The notes under the pieces: generated by a model
Told to the model about the DNA's origin: nothing
What the model saw: only the letters and a program-made list of their open reading frames with translations
The model's database searches: none
Translations under genes and position numbers: made by a program
Assembly: GCA_031269415.1 (NCBI GenBank)
Contig: JAISZF010000130.1
Span: 1-15,261, forward strand
Direction: 5' to 3'
Length of the DNA: 15,261 bases
Source of the DNA: Clostridiales bacterium
Lineage (GTDB): Bacteria > Bacillota > Clostridia > Lachnospirales > WQUN01
Part shown: one piece after another, positions 1 through 6,426 of the stretch
Numbering within the stretch: position 1 is the stretch's first letter
Layout: each line of letters begins with the position of its first letter

Positions 1-1162
1 TTTCCTGCGCGGTTTGGTTTCCGCCGCGGCGTTTCACCCATTCCGCCAGCTTTTCAGACATCAGCGTAATATTTTCTTCGGTAAAGACCCTCTCAGCCAC
101 ATTGTCCATATCGATAAAATCAGCGAACCTATTGAAGTTCTCGCTGTTTATTTCAGTCTGTATACGCATCCAAAGCGCCTGATATGACTTAAGCCCCACG
201 TTTTCGTTCTCCAGCAGATCCGTGCGGAATGAAAACAGGAACATCACGTTAGACATGGTGTCTATGTCGTCGATCAACTCTCGTATACTCTCATACGCGT
301 CTTCCCTGCGCATCCGGGTGTAACGCGGCGCGTCAAAGGAGGACATGCCGCCCATTACATCCAGATCGTCAACAACCACGACCAGCCCCGGATAACCCGC
401 CGATTTCAGCGACTCTATCAAAGACCGCAGCATATGCCTTGAATTGTACTTCGTGACCCTTCCGGGAGAAAGCCCTAATTTTCTGAGATCCGCCGTGCGG
501 ACGCCCTTAGTCCCGGCCAGCCACGAGAGTATCAAGTTCCGGCTCTGTTCCTCCAGAATGGGGTAACCCAAGATGCCCCCGGTCAATATGGAACAGCAGA
601 CGGCGAAGTTGTTATCCAACCGGGGATTTTTCAAATATACTCGCGAGATCTGATCCCTCAGTTCCCGCTTGGTCAGCGCGTCGATATTCCCATTCGCTGA
701 GAGATAATCGAAAAAGGTTTGGCCCTCCGGGATATCGTCGGGATTATACCCCATGTTTTCCACGATGAGCCGGGCGCAGTTATTTAAAGCCCCGGGGAGA
801 TCGACCGCCTTTAGAATCGCGGCGTAGACCTCTTTAAAGTCGTTGAGCCAAACGTCTTTCGCGGATATATAAACCGTTTTAAAGCCGCGTTCGCGCGCCC
901 GCGACAAGAACAGGCGCAGGCAGTGAGTCTTTCCGCTGCCGGCGGAACCGGTCACAAACTTAATCTTCGCTCCGCCCAAACGGATAAAATTATCCAAATA
1001 ATGCTCGCGCCAAAAGTCCGTAATGTATTCGATCCCTACGGAAAGCTCCGTCAAAATCCCGTCGTCCTCAGGCGGCTGGCCCTGGATAAGGCGCTCCAAG
1101 TCGGGATCGCGCCACGTGTCCGCAAATTCGCCGAGACGCGTCAAATCACCAGCGGAGGTCAT
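1..1162 (-). CDS. BrxD-like (DUF2791) P-loop ATPase, 3' end outside window
   Basis: Partial gene: about 387 codons are visible and the frame is still open at the left edge. The start is an ATG at 1162 whose A-T-G-A overlaps the TGA stop of the preceding gene, indicating translational coupling. The N-terminal part has a clear Walker A (GSAGSGKTH, about residues 72-80) and a Walker B-like strand (LVVVVDDLD, 260-268). About 30 residues later comes REDAYESIRELIDDID, then a hydrophobic strand and a YQALWMRI segment. This order is what I know from the BREX-associated ATP-binding family (BrxD, formerly DUF2791), which are STAND/AAA-like ATPases found in phage-defence loci. The Walker B region reads DDLD, where relatives often have DE. 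The substrate is unknown; the linked helicase suggests DNA. Family assignment is fairly sure, and membership in a real BREX system is not shown because no PglX methyltransferase or PglZ is visible. Confidence 0.85.
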   Translation of the reverse strand, partial: MTSAGDLTRLGEFADTWRDPDLERLIQGQPPEDDGILTELSVGIEYITDFWREHYLDNFIRLGGAKIKFVTGSAGSGKTHCLRLFLSRARERGFKTVYISAKDVWLNDFKEVYAAILKAVDLPGALNNCARLIVENMGYNPDDIPEGQTFFDYLSANGNIDALTKRELRDQISRVYLKNPRLDNNFAVCCSILTGGILGYPILEEQSRNLILSWLAGTKGVRTADLRKLGLSPGRVTKYNSRHMLRSLIESLKSAGYPGLVVVVDDLDVMGGMSSFDAPRYTRMRREDAYESIRELIDDIDTMSNVMFLFSFRTDLLENENVGLKSYQALWMRIQTEINSENFNRFADFIDMDNVAERVFTEENITLMSEKLAEWVKRRGGNQTAQE

Positions 1163-1944
1163 TCGGTATAAAACCTGACAGTGCCCAGATAATGCTCATT
1201 GTTGTTCTTATCTGTCACACGGACGGATTTCGCTATGTCACGGCTGGTTCCGAAGGCGATACGCCTTCCGTCCTCAAGCGTCACCGGATCGGCGGTATAC
1301 AGCCGCGCCAGATCAAACTCGTAGCTTCTGCGGTCGTAATCCTTGCGATAACGTGACATTGGCGCTAGATGGTTATATAACGCGGTCAGATGCATATCCG
1401 GCTCTTTGATCGTCACGCGGCGATCCTTGTTATAGTAAATAACGGCCACGTCATACGCGTAAGCCAACTCGCGGGCAAATTGAGAGGCGTTGAACGCGGA
1501 GGAAAAGAGTTTTGATCGTATGGCTTTAATATCCTCGGCCAAGCGTTTAGGCCGCAGACAGAAAGATTTTCGTCTGTTGACTAATATTTCGCAGTTGTTC
1601 TGATCGAAATTAAGCCTGTAAGGAAAGATTTCATAAGAATTATTACCGCCTTTAATATCCAGGCCGGCTTCCTCACAGTACGCGGCAAACTGCTCTTCAA
1701 GTTCGCCGGACCTCATATACTCCTGATAATCGAACCCATTCACGGTATCCGTCAGTTCACGCGCCGTCCGGCTCAGCGCCTCAACGGTTTCCAGCAAACC
1801 ATCCGCGTTTTTCGCGCCCGTTTTTACATCGCCTTTGTCAATATTCTCGTTCACGCGCTTGAGGGCTCTGGAGAAACCCGCGGCTAAGTCTTTGACCTTG
1901 CCCGCGTTTTGTGAATATTGAGAGAAAAATTCCTCGTAGTCCAT
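1159..1944 (-). CDS. Unknown protein coupled to the BrxD-like ATPase
   Basis: 261 residues from the ATG at 1944. A GTG at 1950 is also in frame, but the GGGGAAGGG ribosome site at 1952-1960 is only 1 base from the GTG and 7 bases from the ATG, so I choose the ATG. I do not recognise the family. Roughly the first 75 residues look helical and amphipathic, with regularly spaced Leu/Ala and charged residues (VKDLAAGFSRALKRV, then LLETVEALSRTARELTD), and could form a helical hairpin or coiled coil. The rest appears alpha/beta, with a basic segment (ILVNRRKSFCLRPKRLAEDI) that could contact nucleic acid or a partner. There is no signal peptide, membrane segment or visible catalytic motif, and no TerB-N-like or methyltransferase motif. 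It overlaps the ATPase gene by 4 bases and lies opposite the helicase, so it is probably an accessory or adaptor subunit of the same module (inference). Confidence 0.8.
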   Translation of the reverse strand: MDYEEFFSQYSQNAGKVKDLAAGFSRALKRVNENIDKGDVKTGAKNADGLLETVEALSRTARELTDTVNGFDYQEYMRSGELEEQFAAYCEEAGLDIKGGNNSYEIFPYRLNFDQNNCEILVNRRKSFCLRPKRLAEDIKAIRSKLFSSAFNASQFARELAYAYDVAVIYYNKDRRVTIKEPDMHLTALYNHLAPMSRYRKDYDRRSYEFDLARLYTADPVTLEDGRRIAFGTSRDIAKSVRVTDKNNNEHYLGTVRFYTE

Positions 1945-1958
1945 ATACACACCCTTCC

Positions 1959-1980
1959 CCGGGCGTCCGTTTCAGCCCGG
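1959..1980 (-). promoter_or_regulatory. GC-rich leader hairpin abutting the ribosome site
   Basis: Perfect 6-bp inverted repeat CCGGGC (1959-1964) / GCCCGG (1975-1980) with a 10-base loop. In the minus-strand transcript it ends inside the GGGGAAGGG Shine-Dalgarno of the 261-residue gene, pairing its first two G residues. It could tune translation initiation or protect the 5' end. The role is inferred only from position. Confidence 0.4.
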
Positions 1981-1993
1981 ATTCATAGCAAAC

Positions 1994-2032
1994 ATTGACT
2001 TTATTTTATTAAATCATATAATTAAAGTCAAT
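1994..2032. promoter_or_regulatory. Overlapping divergent promoters in a perfect inverted repeat
   Basis: ATTGACTTTA (1994-2003) and TAAAGTCAAT (2023-2032) are perfect 10-base inverted arms with a 19-base AT-rich centre. Each arm carries a sigma-A type -35 TTGACT. Plus strand: TTGACT 1995-2000, 16-base spacer, TATAAT 2017-2022, reading into the helicase. Minus strand: TTGACT (complement of 2026-2031), 17-base spacer, TAAAAT (complement of 2003-2008), reading into the unknown protein and ATPase. The two promoters occupy the same DNA, so polymerase binding should be mutually exclusive, and one symmetric repressor could shut both. Confidence 0.7.
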
Positions 2033-2052
2033 ATATTTAGAGGCGGTTGAGT

Positions 2053-3597
2053 ATGCGGTTATACCACTGGCAGAAAGAATGCTTGAAGGTGTGGCGTGAA
2101 GCCGGGTTCCACGGCATAGTGAACGCGGCTACCGGAACCGGCAAGACAATGCTGGCCTTAGCCGCGATGGATATGATCGAGAGGGAGCGTCCAAACGCGG
2201 ATGTGCGGGTAAAAATTATAGTGCCAAAGATCTTTTTGACGGTTCAATGGATAAAAGACATTATGGAGAATCTGCGGGCGCACAGATCTTCCATCGGGGT
2301 ATATACCGGCGAGATAAAGGAACCTCGCCGAAAATACACAATTTATGTGGTCAATTCGGCACGCTATGATATATCGAGCCATATAATACGGGATATCAAG
2401 GCGCGCCGTCCGGTCCTGCTGATCTGCGACGAATGCCACCACATGGACTCGCCGGAAAACATACACTCGTTTGATTTCTATCCGTTCGCGGACAAGCGGC
2501 TTTATTTCTCGCTGGGCCTGTCCGCGACGCCGAAAGGAGAAAATATGGAGAGAACCACGCTTGCCTTAGGCAGAGAGATTTATTCATACAGTATCAAAAA
2601 CGCGTCCAGAGACCGTATCGTTTCCGATTACGTTGTACATACGGTCAAAGTGCCGTTCACTGAGGATGAAACCTTTGAATATAAGGATATTAATGGCCAA
2701 ATTCATTCGATGGTATCGAATCTGTACAAAGGCTGCCCGGAGCTTCAACACGCCTACGGCGGCGATTTTTACAGTCTCCTTGGGGAATTGGCCTCCGGTT
2801 CCGGCGACCTTTCTGATATGGCTTCCGCGTACCGCGCGCTGCTTTTCCGGCGGAAGGATATTGTAAACCTCGCGGCTTTCCGCGTGCCCTGCGCCTGCGA
2901 ACTGGTCAGAACCATGATCGGCAGGCGGATAATTGTTTTTGCCGAGCGCATTCAGACGGTGAATCAGATCTTCGCGATATTGAACAGGATGTATCCTCAA
3001 AGGGTTCGCAGGTACCACAGCGAAATGGAACATGCCGCCAAGCGGAGCTCGCTTGAGGCGTACAAGGACGGCGACGCGGACATATTGTTAAGCTGCAAAG
3101 CGCTTGACGAGGGTTTGAACGTACCGGACACGGATGTAGGAATTATCGTATCCGCGACGACGGGCATACGGCAGCGCATACAAAGGCTTGGGCGCGTTCT
3201 GAGGCTGAACCCCGACGTGGGCGTAAAAAATGTCTATTATCTGTATGTGGACGGTTCCAATGAAGACCCGAATCTGCTAAGCGGCGTCCCGACCGGAGAA
3301 GAGCTGTTTTACGAACCAAAGCTTGGCAGGGTGCGCAATCCGGAATATGAGGCGTTCGCGGACGGAGTCATGGAAAAATTCGCGTCCATATACGCTGATC
3401 GGCAGGCTGCCGGCGGTAAGTCCATTAGTACCGCTCAACTGGACGAGCTTAAGCGCAATATTCATTTGGGGGCGCTTCGGGGGGATTATCGACTGCCCCT
3501 CGCTGAGATAAACGAGAAGGCGCGAACAGATGAGATTAAAACAAAGAATTACTGGATCGCGATGAGCCTGGTGGCTAAGCGCATGGCGGGCAAATAA
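2053..3597 (+). CDS. SF2 DEAD/DEAH-box helicase
   Basis: 514 residues from the ATG at 2053, preceded by AGAGGCGG at 2039-2046. A TTG two codons upstream is possible but poorly spaced. Superfamily 2 motifs are in order: Q-motif-like YHWQKECL near the start, Walker A ATGTGKT (26-32), motif Ia IIVPKIFLTVQW, motif II DECHH (126-130), motif III SATP (157-160), motif V-like LDEGLNVPDTDVGI, and motif VI QRIQRLGRVLR (374-384). All ATPase and helicase residues look intact. After the second RecA-like domain, about 120 C-terminal residues lack a nuclease or methylase motif I can recognise. The layout resembles XPB-like and restriction-type helicases. It is transcribed divergently from the BrxD-like ATPase pair through shared promoter DNA, which argues that it works with them in DNA translocation or unwinding (inference). 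It ends at a bidirectional terminator facing eda. Confidence 0.92.
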   Translation: MRLYHWQKECLKVWREAGFHGIVNAATGTGKTMLALAAMDMIERERPNADVRVKIIVPKIFLTVQWIKDIMENLRAHRSSIGVYTGEIKEPRRKYTIYVVNSARYDISSHIIRDIKARRPVLLICDECHHMDSPENIHSFDFYPFADKRLYFSLGLSATPKGENMERTTLALGREIYSYSIKNASRDRIVSDYVVHTVKVPFTEDETFEYKDINGQIHSMVSNLYKGCPELQHAYGGDFYSLLGELASGSGDLSDMASAYRALLFRRKDIVNLAAFRVPCACELVRTMIGRRIIVFAERIQTVNQIFAILNRMYPQRVRRYHSEMEHAAKRSSLEAYKDGDADILLSCKALDEGLNVPDTDVGIIVSATTGIRQRIQRLGRVLRLNPDVGVKNVYYLYVDGSNEDPNLLSGVPTGEELFYEPKLGRVRNPEYEAFADGVMEKFASIYADRQAAGGKSISTAQLDELKRNIHLGALRGDYRLPLAEINEKARTDEIKTKNYWIAMSLVAKRMAGK

Positions 3598-3632
3598 AAA
3601 CCGAGCGTGGTGATTATATCCAGGCCCGGTTT
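3598..3632. terminator. Bidirectional terminator between helicase and eda
   Basis: AAACCG (3598-3603) pairs with CGGTTT (3627-3632). The stem extends past an A/C mismatch to a GC/GC pair. On the minus strand the stem is followed by a T-rich tract (TTTTTATTT), a typical intrinsic terminator for the kdgK-eda unit. On the plus strand TTTCATTT follows. It lies exactly between the two convergent genes. Confidence 0.65.
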
Positions 3633-3635
3633 CAT

Positions 3636-4274
3636 TTACCGCCTCGCGTCCCGTACAATCCGCGCGGCTTCCTCGCAGAGTCGGGTGATTTCCTCAAAAT
3701 TCCCCGCTTCCAATAATTCCTTACTGACCATCCAGCTGCCTCCACAGGCGGCAATCTTATTATACGCGGAGTATTTGCCTATATTACCCGCGTTTATCCC
3801 TCCGGTCGGCACGAATTTCAGCCCGGTATACGGCGCGGCGCAAGCCTTAATATAAGGCAGGCCGCCCGCCTGCTCGGCCGGGAAGAATTTAACGGTGTCC
3901 AAACCCAGCTCAATCGCGGATTCCATATCGGAGGGCGTGGAACATCCGGGAATTATCAAAATATTGTTATCGACGCAATATTGCGCTACTTTCGGATTGA
4001 ATCCGGGGCTGACAATGAATTTGGCACCGGCTTTCATAGCCCTGTCCACCTGCTCAATCCTCAGCACCGTACCCGCGCCCAGCAGAATCTCCGGCACGCT
4101 TTCGGCGATACGGCGTATGCATTCCTCGCCCTCCCCCGTGCGTAACGTCACCTCAGCGCATGGGATCCCGCCGGCGATCAGGGCTTTCGCAAGCGGCACA
4201 GCCTTTTCCACATCGGAGATAGCTATAACTGGTACTATGCCGATCTGCCCAATCTGTTTCAGAATGTCATTCAT
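3636..4274 (-). CDS. eda: 2-keto-3-deoxy-6-phosphogluconate (KDPG) aldolase
   Basis: 212 residues, the normal length for the KDPG/KHG aldolase family, a class I (Schiff-base) TIM barrel. It cleaves KDPG to pyruvate and glyceraldehyde-3-phosphate in the cytosol. Visible signatures are EVTLRT with Glu41 (the general acid/base position), the GAGTVL phosphate/pyruvate-side loop (about 66-71), SPGFNP (89-94), PGCSTPSD (109-116) and VKFFPAE, in which Lys129 is the Schiff-base lysine. PTGGIN provides the later phosphate-binding loop. It starts 13 bases after the kdgK stop on the same strand, so the two are almost certainly co-transcribed and perform consecutive steps. Nothing is missing or truncated. 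Confidence 0.96.
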   Translation of the reverse strand: MNDILKQIGQIGIVPVIAISDVEKAVPLAKALIAGGIPCAEVTLRTGEGEECIRRIAESVPEILLGAGTVLRIEQVDRAMKAGAKFIVSPGFNPKVAQYCVDNNILIIPGCSTPSDMESAIELGLDTVKFFPAEQAGGLPYIKACAAPYTGLKFVPTGGINAGNIGKYSAYNKIAACGGSWMVSKELLEAGNFEEITRLCEEAARIVRDARR

Positions 4275-4287
4275 CCGCGACTCCCCT

Positions 4288-5379
4288 TCATCTCTGCACC
4301 CTGGCGCCCGCGCCCTTTAACAGACCTTCCACTTCCTTCAGCATGGCCATGGACGTATCGCCCGGGGTGGTCATAGCCAATGCGCCGTGACAGACGCCGT
4401 AATTCAAGGCGGTTTGCGGATCCCGATCGGTCAAAAATCCGTAGGTAAGCCCCGAAGCGAAGCTGTCGCCGCCGCCCACGCGATCCATTATCTCCAGCCC
4501 GTTGAAAGCCATGCCTTGATAAACCTGACCGCCCGCCCAGCAGATTGCGGACCAGTCGTTTACAGAAGCCGTTTTCACTGTGCGCAGGGTGGAGGCTATA
4601 ACCTGGAAATTGGGATAAGCCGCTGATACCGTCGCGATCATTTCCTTATATCCGTCGATGTCCAAATGGCTCAGGTTGGCGCTGTTGCCCTTAACCTCAA
4701 AGCCCAGGCACGCCGTAAAATCCTCTTCGTTGCCGATCATAACGTCCACATATTTAGCGATCTCTTTGTTAACTTCTTGCGCCCTAGCTTGTCCGCCAAT
4801 GTCCTTCCACAGCGATGGGCGGTAATTCAAGTCGTAACTGACTATTGTGCCGTACTTCTTCGCGGTTTTAGCCGCCTCCAGCACAACCTGAGCGGAAGTC
4901 TCGGACAGTGCCGCGTAGATGCCGCCGGTATGAAACCAACGAGCGCCGAGTTTGCCGAAGATCGTTTCCCAATCAATATCGCCGGGCTTGAGCTTGGACG
5001 CGGCGGTGTCAGCCCTGTCGCTGACGCCCACAGCGCCGCGCACACCGAAACCGCGCTCGGTGAAGTTCAATCCGTTACGCACATTCCGGCCTATGCCGTC
5101 GTAGGGCATCCACTTGATAAACTGCGCGTCCACGCCGCCCTGTAATATGAAATCCTCTACTAGATAACCTATATCATTCTCCGCCAGCGCGGTGACAATG
5201 GCGGTCTTCATCTTAAAGCACTTGCGCAGACCACGGGCTACGTTATATTCCCCGCCGCCTTCCCACGCCCTGAAGGAACGCGCGGAACGGATCCGGCCGT
5301 CGCCGGGATCCAAACGCAGCATAACCTCCCCCAGCGAAATCTCGTCGTATACACAGTTTTCCTTTGGTTTCAGTTCCAA
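4288..5379 (-). CDS. kdgK: 2-keto-3-deoxygluconate kinase (PfkB family sugar kinase)
   Basis: 363 residues. The start is TTG at 5379, set by a strong GAGGAGG at 5387-5393 with a 7-base spacer; no upstream ATG fits. It belongs to the PfkB/ribokinase family: EGGGEYNVARGLRK near the N-terminus is the sugar-binding GG signature, and RVGGGDSFASGL near the C-terminus holds the anion hole and catalytic base Asp305. It should phosphorylate KDG to KDPG with ATP, feeding the aldolase encoded immediately downstream. KDG kinase is chosen over other PfkB sugar kinases mainly because of the adjacent eda gene; from sequence alone only a PfkB sugar kinase is certain. No uronate isomerase, mannonate dehydratase or transporter gene is in the window, so the upper pathway must be encoded elsewhere. 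Confidence 0.9.
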   Translation of the reverse strand: MELKPKENCVYDEISLGEVMLRLDPGDGRIRSARSFRAWEGGGEYNVARGLRKCFKMKTAIVTALAENDIGYLVEDFILQGGVDAQFIKWMPYDGIGRNVRNGLNFTERGFGVRGAVGVSDRADTAASKLKPGDIDWETIFGKLGARWFHTGGIYAALSETSAQVVLEAAKTAKKYGTIVSYDLNYRPSLWKDIGGQARAQEVNKEIAKYVDVMIGNEEDFTACLGFEVKGNSANLSHLDIDGYKEMIATVSAAYPNFQVIASTLRTVKTASVNDWSAICWAGGQVYQGMAFNGLEIMDRVGGGDSFASGLTYGFLTDRDPQTALNYGVCHGALAMTTPGDTSMAMLKEVEGLLKGAGARVQR

Positions 5380-5396
5380 CTTTTATCCTCCTCGTA

Positions 5397-5693
5397 TTAG
5401 CTTTCAGCGGTACATTTGTCCAACATGCCGATATCTCGAAACGCTTCGTCGGATGCTCGGCGGAGATATTTGACATCCGCTTTAATCTTCGCGACTTCCT
5501 TTTCCAACCGTAACTGACCTAATTCAAGCTTAGCCTGACCGACCTCCAATTTAGCTTGGCCGACTTTTAAGGCATCAACGTCGGTACGTATGAGATCAAC
5601 ATCGCCGCATATGGTATTAATCGCGGCCTGCATTGAAACCAGGATTGTCTGTATCGCGCCGATACTGTCGAGGATTTTTTCCTCATTGTTCAT
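5397..5693 (-). CDS. Small heptad-repeat coiled-coil protein
   Basis: 98 residues from the ATG at 5693, preceded by AGAGGGGGG with good spacing. An in-frame start 11 codons upstream lacks a ribosome site. The protein is almost all helix: an N-terminal segment (ILDSIGAIQTILVSMQAAINTI) followed by three near-identical heptads, KVGQAKLE, VGQAKLE and LGQLRLE, then a charged helix and a short Cys-containing tail. The repeats are also visible as roughly 21-base repeats in the DNA, so copy number could vary by slippage. I do not recognise a function; it probably oligomerises. It ends 17 bases before the kdgK start and appears to be first in the same transcript, but a role in sugar metabolism is not evident. 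Similar small repeat proteins occur in Clostridia without known roles. Confidence 0.75.
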   Translation of the reverse strand: MNNEEKILDSIGAIQTILVSMQAAINTICGDVDLIRTDVDALKVGQAKLEVGQAKLELGQLRLEKEVAKIKADVKYLRRASDEAFRDIGMLDKCTAES

Positions 5694-5729
5694 TAGGATC
5701 CCCCCTCTAAGTAAATAATGAGCCACCTG

Positions 5730-5758
5730 ATAATATCATATGGAGGTCTAAAGCACAA
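5730..5758 (-). promoter_or_regulatory. Sigma-A type promoter for the coiled-coil/kdgK/eda unit
   Basis: Minus-strand TTGTGC (complement of 5753-5758), 17-base spacer, TATTAT (complement of 5730-5735). It lies about 37 bases upstream of the coiled-coil gene start. No separate promoter is visible before kdgK, whose ribosome site sits in a 17-base gap. Confidence 0.6.
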
Positions 5759-5809
5759 GATTCCGCGTGTTAAAAAGGATACCCCGGACGCACGGAACGC
5801 TCCGCCCCG

Positions 5810-5995
5810 CTAATCAAGCCGTTTAGGTTTCCTCGCATACCCGCGTAAGCTCATCGCGCCCGCGACGATCAACAGATACTCAATCTTTATAACATCCCCG
5901 AGCGGCCCGAACAGCATCATACCCAACGGCATCGCGACTTCGCTGAACATGGTTATCAAGCTGAACAGTTTAGCTGAATGTAACAAATATAACAT
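5810..5995 (-). pseudogene. C-terminal remnant of an MFS efflux transporter
   Basis: 61 codons that resemble only the last one or two membrane helices of MFS drug-efflux proteins of the macrolide-efflux type: KLFSLITMFSEVAMPLGMMLFGPLGD followed by a second hydrophobic helix (YLLIVAGAMSL). Those proteins normally have about 400 residues, so roughly 85% is missing at the N-terminal side. An in-frame TAA sits directly before the first ATG, and no ribosome site is present. It abuts the end of an ASCH-like gene, consistent with a deletion joining two broken genes. It is very unlikely to encode a working transporter. Confidence 0.65.
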
Positions 5996-6003
5996 TTAGC
6001 TAT

Positions 6004-6318
6004 TTACGGTAAGTCGGAACGCGGCTCGAAATAGTGTATTTCCAGCGCCTCGAAGACACCCGTTACAGCACCGCCTGATTTCTTCAATAGTATGACGTCG
6101 CCCTTGGAAACTTGATGAAAGAGCGCGATCTTCCTTAGGCTGAATCGAGACTCTATCGTCTTACCGCCATTTAGAAGCAATGAAAGGTTCGACTCGACCA
6201 AGACAGCCAGATGTGCCCTTATAAAATCATCTCTTGTGAGTTTATCAACCCAGTATTGGTTATTTTGCGTTTTGGCCTGCTCAAAAACATCGGGTAAAAA
6301 AATATTGACGTTAATCAT
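6004..6318 (-). CDS. ASCH/PUA-like domain protein, probably 3'-truncated
   Basis: 104 residues from the ATG at 6318, with GGAGG 8 bases upstream. The C-terminal half has the beta-barrel pattern of ASCH/PUA-like RNA-binding domains: GKTIESRFSLRK, then KGDVILLKKSGGAVTGVFEA (GD followed by a strand and GG-x-V-x-G). The N-terminal half (FLPDVFEQAKTQNNQYWVDK) is a helical region that I recall from longer ASCH-domain proteins of Firmicutes. Those continue well beyond this point; here the frame stops soon after the HYFEP segment, right at the junction with the MFS remnant. I therefore suspect loss of the C-terminal third. ASCH proteins are proposed to bind RNA or modified nucleosides; no specific role can be given. 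It may be expressed as a shortened protein or be a pseudogene. Confidence 0.6.
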   Translation of the reverse strand: MINVNIFLPDVFEQAKTQNNQYWVDKLTRDDFIRAHLAVLVESNLSLLLNGGKTIESRFSLRKIALFHQVSKGDVILLKKSGGAVTGVFEALEIHYFEPRSDLP

Positions 6319-6334
6319 CCTAAGCGCCTCCAGA

Positions 6335-6349
6335 TTCCTTCTAAAGGAA
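6335..6349. repeat. Short inverted repeat near the ASCH gene start
   Basis: TTCCTT (6335-6340) and AAGGAA (6344-6349) form a perfect 6-bp stem with a 3-base loop. It lies just upstream of the GGAGG ribosome site of the ASCH-like gene, within its expected leader. No function can be assigned. Confidence 0.35.
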
Positions 6350-6352
6350 AGT

Positions 6353-6385
6353 TTGCGCCGTAATGGCTGATATTATATAATATCA
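6353..6385 (+). promoter_or_regulatory. Promoter overlapping an 18-bp perfect palindrome
   Basis: TGATATTATATAATATCA (6368-6385) is a perfect 18-base palindrome. It contains TATAAT at 6376-6381, preceded by TTGCGC at 6353-6358 with a 17-base spacer: a plausible sigma-A promoter for the AAA/PD-(D/E)XK gene. The symmetric TATAAT on the other strand lacks a good -35. The palindrome may be an operator for a dimeric repressor, or chance in AT-rich DNA. Confidence 0.5.
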
Positions 6386-6426
6386 ACGGATCATGCCGCG
6401 CGATTTCAGAAAGGACGGCGACTGTC

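Noticed and set aside
923..1171. 82-codon plus-strand frame
   Set aside because: It is antisense to the Walker A region of the BrxD-like ATPase, whose motifs are unmistakable.
2584..3033. 149-codon minus-strand frame inside the helicase
   Set aside because: Shadow of an intact helicase gene with all motifs; no recognisable domain or ribosome site.
1..3597. Complete BREX or DISARM system
   Set aside because: No PglX-type methyltransferase, PglZ phosphatase, DUF1998 or PLD protein is visible; only ATPase, unknown protein and helicase can be supported.
4666..5145. 159-codon plus-strand frame
   Set aside because: Antisense shadow of kdgK.
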